NCBI GenBank assembly: GCA_017432405.1
Contig: JAFRJF010000195.1
Span: 1-7,983, forward strand
Direction of reading: 5' to 3'
Length of the DNA: 7,983 nucleotides
Source of the DNA: Clostridia bacterium
GTDB lineage: Bacteria; Bacillota_A; Clostridia; Christensenellales; Aristaeellaceae
Below are positions 6,301-7,983 of the stretch, in pieces. A model generated the notes under the pieces. The model saw nothing but the letters and a program-made list of their open reading frames with translations. It was not told where the DNA came from and did not search any database. How positions within the stretch are numbered: the stretch's first letter is position 1; every line of letters begins with the position of its first letter. Made by a program: the position numbers and the translations under genes.

Positions 6301-7983
6301 CACGGGACGGTGACCGTGCAGGTGGGCGACGAAGTGACAGACCTGTCCACAGTGCAAAGCCTGTCCGTCCCGGCGGGCGCGCAGGTCACCGTCACCGCCA
6401 CGCCCGACGCGGGCTATAAGCTGTACCGGCTGAGCTACAGAATGGACGGCCAGTACGCGCACAGCTCCGATGAAAAGGGCGACGTGGAGATTCAAAACGG
6501 CGTGCCCTTCACCATGCCCGGTGGCAATATCGTGATCGATGCCGAATTCAGCACCCCCTGGAACCATCTGCGGCAGCAGATCGACAACGCGCGGAATGGC
6601 GATACCATCACCCTGACGGAGGACGCGATCGCCCCGGCGGGCGAAGGCTATCTGAGCATTTGGGGCAAGGCGATCACCATCGACCTGAACGGCCACACCA
6701 TCGACCGAAATCTGACCGCCCCCACAGACTACGGCTGCGTGATTTCTGTTGACAGCAGTGCGGCGCTGACGCTGGTGGACAGCACAGGCGGCGGCAAGAT
6801 CACCGGCGGCAACAACAATTATAGCGGCGGCGGCATCGCCGTGGCGGGCACGCTGAACCTGCAGGGCGGCAAAATCACCGGCAACAGCGCCAGCGACGGC
6901 GGCGGCGTGGCGGTCATTAGCAGCGGAGCCGTGTTCAACCTCACCGGCGGCGAGATCAGCGGCAACGCGAACACCAGCGCAAGAAGCTCCGCGGGCGTCT
7001 TATACACGTCGGGCACCATGAACGTGTCCGGCAGTCCCGTGGTGACAGACGCGGTGTATGTGGACTGGAACCACAAGCTCCATGTGGCCGACCCGCTGAC
7101 CAACGCCACGCCCATCCCCGTGATCATCTACGATGGCGTCTCTGTGCCCTTCACCGACGGCCTGAGCGGCAACGGCGGCGCGGCGAACTTCAAGAGCGCC
7201 AGCGACGACTACCGCGTGCGCGTGAACGACGCTGGCGAGGCGGAGCTGAAAACGGTGTACAGCGTCACCGTCGCCGAGGACATCGCAAATGGCACTGTGA
7301 CCGCCGATTTGACTACCGCTATCGAGGACGATGCCGTCACCCTCACCGCCACCCCGGCGGAGGGCTATGCGTTCAGCCACTTCACTGTGACCGATGCCAG
7401 CGGCGAATCTGTCGGTGTGTCGCCTGAAGGCAGCTTCATCATGCCCGATTCCAACGTAACAGTGACGGCTACCTTCATCACCGCGTGGAAGTGGCTGCAA
7501 AACCGCATGGCCGAGGGCTGGACGATCACGCTGGAGGAGGACATCACCTGCGCGAATCAGAGCGAGGGCCCGCTGGTGGTGCCCAAGGGCGTGACCTCGA
7601 CGCTGGACCTGAACGGGCATACCGTCGACCGCGCTCTGGCGGAGAAGGATGCCGTGGAAGGCGGCAATGTCATCAGCGTGAGAGGCACGCTGACCGTGAA
7701 TGACAGCTCCGCGGACAGGACCGGCAAAATCACCGGCGGCAACAATACCATTAGTGGCGGCGGCGTAGTGCTGGATGGCACATTTACCTTAAACGGCGGC
7801 GCGGTCACCGGAAACAGGACGGACAGCTATGCTGGCGGGATACTCAATTACGGTACCTTCAATATGATCGGCGGCGCGATCAGCGATAACAGGGCGACCA
7901 ACGGCAGCGACGGCGTGTACGTTGCTGGCGGCGACGGTACAAGCGGAGAATTCACCATGACCGGCGGCACGATCAGCGGGAAC
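1..7983 (+). CDS. Giant multidomain repetitive surface protein (adhesin-like), partial at both ends
   Basis: Frame 1 is open across the entire window: 2,661 codons, no in-frame stop, no internal start needed. The product is built only from extracellular-type modules: an acidic linker, small beta domains, three InlB-like repeats, fourteen divergent InlB B-type repeats each ending near an FTMP-like motif, one Flg_new-type repeat, and three Gly/Asn-rich beta-helix modules. No membrane segment, enzyme motif or sortase signal is visible. The signal peptide is expected just upstream of the acidic linker and the cell-wall anchor downstream of the window; both are inferences. Related domain mixes occur in large secreted proteins of gut Firmicutes, where they are presumed to mediate adhesion or binding. 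Cysteine is rare, as usual for such proteins. Codons TTA, CTA and TCA are scarce, which creates long antisense open frames. I cannot name a specific gene or ligand. That it is a single coding sequence is near certain; the adhesin role is moderately supported. Confidence 0.95.
343..591 (+). other. Small PEGA-like beta-sandwich domain
   Basis: Residues 115-197 have the order VVFDAMP, AVTVYPA, DGSFALLPGEYTYSAGAEGY, APFTVTG, LLLSFAL. The pattern of a value, then a Gly-Glu-Tyr-Thr-Tyr hairpin, then 'AEGY' and a closing strand resembles PEGA or carboxypeptidase-regulatory-like surface domains that display short beta hairpins. No catalytic residues are seen. Assignment is by pattern only; another small Ig-like fold is possible. 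Confidence 0.55.
592..640 (+). repeat. Short palindromic interspersed element inside the coding frame
   Basis: An exact 8-bp inverted repeat (gctccctc at 593-600, gagggagc at 604-611, loop ccc) is followed by a further gagggag at 631-637, which could pair alternatively with ctccctc at 594-600. Between them lies a semi-symmetric gtc...gac segment (613-629). From memory, small elements of this form (a CTCCCTC hairpin followed by GACTGAGGGAG) are scattered in many gut Clostridia genomes. Here the element is read in frame as GSLPEGAVERSETEGV, bridging two beta domains, much as Rickettsia palindromic elements do in coding genes. It is not a terminator: no T-run follows and it lies inside the gene. 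Its relation to a named repeat family is not verified. Confidence 0.65.
661..1098 (+). other. ZU5-like all-beta domain
   Basis: Residues 221-366 begin with MTVNGVVVTVKAEPGVFPANAALSVKRV and continue through a variable acidic loop, TFDIKVINPDTGEEYQP, GQTVNVSFAL, NVYHVTEEKGEL, to close with ETDGFSIYQVEFTYN. The 'A.PGVFP..A.LSV' start followed by 'FDI.....G.E.QP' and the 'DGFS.Y' exit is a recurring arrangement in large Firmicute surface proteins and recalls ZU5 or cadherin-like beta folds. The family name is tentative; the domain boundaries are supported by the change to an unrelated segment after residue 366. Confidence 0.5.
1099..1332 (+). other. 'LPGN...LGL' surface-protein domain of unknown function
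   Basis: Residues 367-444 contain LEYVLPGNTSVAMSEILSAL followed by GLSGEVTAVEVSDTSLFSAS, then WVVTAHRAFSTTEWMKVTI and GGVAYEITVTDD. I recognise this arrangement as a recurrent segment placed before Listeria-Bacteroides-type repeats in gut Firmicute surface proteins, but I know no established name or function. The LPGNT string is not a sortase signal, since no hydrophobic segment or basic tail follows. Confidence 0.55.
1339..2133 (+). repeat. Three tandem InlB-like (Listeria-Bacteroides type) repeats
   Basis: Residues 447-536, 537-624 and 625-711 share one plan: a strand [YC][TS][VI]TI(D/N)M.GHG, a variable helix-like stretch, a P-T-A-(E/D)-G-Y core (residues 488, 574 and 661 onward), a GFSL/CFST/GYSL turn, an inserted acidic segment of about 25-30 residues that includes 'NP' or 'DP', and a closing strand (V.(G/E).TTVY..W). 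The repeats are longer than a standard Flg_new unit because of the insert. Such repeats form small beta-grasp domains in internalin B and many surface proteins, where they act as stalk or binding modules. Base composition is lower in GC here than in the flanks. Confidence 0.7.
2134..2925 (+). repeat. Divergent InlB B-type repeats A, B and C
   Basis: Repeat A (residues 712-804), B (805-883) and C (884-975) each begin with an aromatic-led strand (YGITI, YTVTI, YALNL), continue with G-(T/S)-V-T-A, a TVTLTV or ETVSLV strand, a GYAL or GYQI turn, and an FTMPA motif (nt 2362, 2599 and 2878 onward). A and B close with a VTV.A.F strand. Repeat C departs from this: after FTMPAADIS it reads SWRVLNG and lacks the usual closing strand, so it may be degraded or recombined at its end. 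The pattern matches the divergent InlB B-repeat family by eye. Confidence 0.75.
2926..3150 (+). repeat. Single Flg_new-type (Listeria-Bacteroides) repeat
   Basis: Residues 976-1050 read as CTVWFDPD, a variable turn, VYYGDSVGCPDDPSKEGFRF, LGWYQ, then DFEMSITGDITLRAKWEQ. The P-x-K-E-G-(F/Y)-x-F-x-G-W-Y core and the T-L-x-A-K-W exit are the hallmarks of the family. It is the only copy of this shorter canonical form in the window, lodged between divergent repeats C and D. Slight irregularities in the first strand suggest drift. Confidence 0.8.
3151..5211 (+). repeat. Supermodule copy 1: divergent repeats D-H plus beta-helix 1
   Basis: Residues 1051-1737 hold, in order, repeat D (1051-1124), E (1125-1226), F (1227-1312), G (1313-1404), H (1405-1504) and beta-helix 1 (1505-1737). 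FTMP-like motifs lie at nt 3322, 3625, 3883, 4168 and 4465 (the last is FDMP). The same domain order with matching internal landmarks recurs immediately downstream: E ends in AVNVHINI versus AVNVHVNV; F starts IYDGETVLF versus VYDGENVIF; G contains TTANAGDTVRVYTNGATL versus TTANARDTVRVYPNGATL; H contains VTATPDEGYRLTRLSY versus VTATPDAGYKLYRLSY. Paired landmarks are 2,043-2,076 bp apart. Confidence 0.85.
4513..5211 (+). other. Beta-helix module 1
   Basis: Residues 1505-1737 open with PWGLLQDEINSAGAGETIVL, then LDLNGHTIDRNL (1545-1556), then short rungs: LTLKDSAGGGTITGG, TLTMQGGTITGNNASNGGGV, FNFTGGAITGN, LNVSGSPV, and end with AYRVRVNASGEAEL. The regularly spaced '(T/F)-x-GG-x-I-(T/S)-G-N' rungs suggest a right-handed parallel beta-helix, resembling pectate-lyase-like surface proteins and chlamydial Pmp rungs. 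No lyase or hydrolase catalytic set is evident, so a structural or adhesive role is inferred. Confidence 0.75.
5212..7254 (+). repeat. Supermodule copy 2: divergent repeats I-M plus beta-helix 2
   Basis: Residues 1738-2418 hold repeat I (1738-1811), J (1812-1912), K (1913-2003), L (2004-2089), M (2090-2185) and beta-helix 2 (2186-2418), each the counterpart of D, E, F, G, H and beta-helix 1. Repeats D and I are close: by hand count 44 of the last 54 aligned residues are identical (1071-1124 versus 1758-1811), while J-M have diverged much more from E-H. FTMP-like motifs lie at nt 5383, 5686 (FTMV), 5959, 6223 and 6508. The arrangement points to tandem duplication of the whole cassette. Confidence 0.85.
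6556..7254 (+). other. Beta-helix module 2
   Basis: Residues 2186-2418 mirror beta-helix 1 with the same total length of 233 residues: PWNHLRQQIDNARNGDTITL, IDLNGHTIDRNL (2227-2237), LTLVDSTGGGKITGGNN, GGGIAVAGTLNLQGGKITGN, GGGV, FNLTGGEISGN, MNVSGSPVV, and a DYRVRVNDAGEAEL exit (2403-2416). Small compensating insertions and deletions occur between landmarks. The segment before the exit differs from copy 1 (PIPVIIYDGVSVPFTDGLSG versus ALAADSTGVALTQGLSG), suggesting a tolerant or selected surface. Confidence 0.75.
7255..7482 (+). repeat. Divergent InlB B-type repeat N
   Basis: Residues 2419-2494 read YSVTVAEDIANGTVTADLTT, AVTLTATPAEGYAFSHFTV, FIMPDSNVTVTATF. It corresponds to repeats D and I, the first domain of each supermodule, but is followed directly by a beta-helix rather than by four more repeats. 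The FTMP motif is changed to FIMP (nt 7435-7446). Confidence 0.8.
7483..7983 (+). other. Beta-helix module 3, cut by the window end
   Basis: Residues 2495-2661 follow the same plan as modules 1 and 2: AWKWLQNRMAEGWTITLEED, LDLNGHTVDRAL (from 2535), LTVNDSS...GKITGGNN, GGGVVLDGTFTLNGGAVTGN, then TFNMIGGAISDN and EFTMTGGTISGN where the window stops. Sequence atcaccggcggcaacaa recurs at 4747, 6799 and 7729 in the three modules. The first rungs and the region after GGAVTGN differ from modules 1 and 2 (for example GGILNYGTFNMIGG), so this copy is the most divergent. The module continues beyond base 7983. Confidence 0.75.

Overview
The whole window is the interior of one very large protein gene on the + strand. 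Frame 1 is open from base 1 to base 7983, giving 2,661 codons with no stop, and both the start and the stop codon lie outside. There is no intergenic DNA, so no promoter, ribosome binding site, terminator, RNA gene, insertion sequence, CRISPR array or origin can be annotated. All other open frames, including an antisense one of about 1,090 codons, are best explained as shadows of this gene.

The protein looks like a secreted or wall-attached multidomain surface protein (adhesin-like) of a fairly GC-rich gut-type Firmicute, for example in Clostridia/Eubacteriales. That assignment rests on the domain style (acidic Pro/Glu linker, InlB-type and divergent InlB B-type repeats, Gly/Asn-rich beta-helix modules) and on a short palindromic element of a kind I associate with such genomes. 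It is an inference; no taxonomic marker is present.

Layout by residue of the visible protein: 1-114 acidic low-complexity linker; 115-197 small PEGA-like beta domain; about 198-213 peptide encoded by the palindromic element; 221-366 ZU5-like beta domain; 367-444 recognisable but unnamed 'LPGN...LGL' domain; 447-711 three InlB-like repeats; 712-975 three divergent repeats (A-C); 976-1050 one Listeria-Bacteroides (Flg_new-type) repeat; 1051-1737 supermodule 1 (divergent repeats D-H plus beta-helix 1); 1738-2418 supermodule 2 (repeats I-M plus beta-helix 2); 2419-2661 a third, shortened unit (repeat N directly followed by beta-helix 3, cut by the window end).

The most interesting structure is this higher-order duplication: a roughly 2.05-kb, six-domain cassette present twice in tandem in the same domain order, followed by a third copy that appears to have lost its four middle domains. 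The second notable feature is the palindromic repeat carried in frame inside the coding sequence at about 592-640. No enzyme active site is visible. The likely role is a long extracellular stalk with adhesive or ligand-binding modules, but the ligand cannot be read from the sequence.
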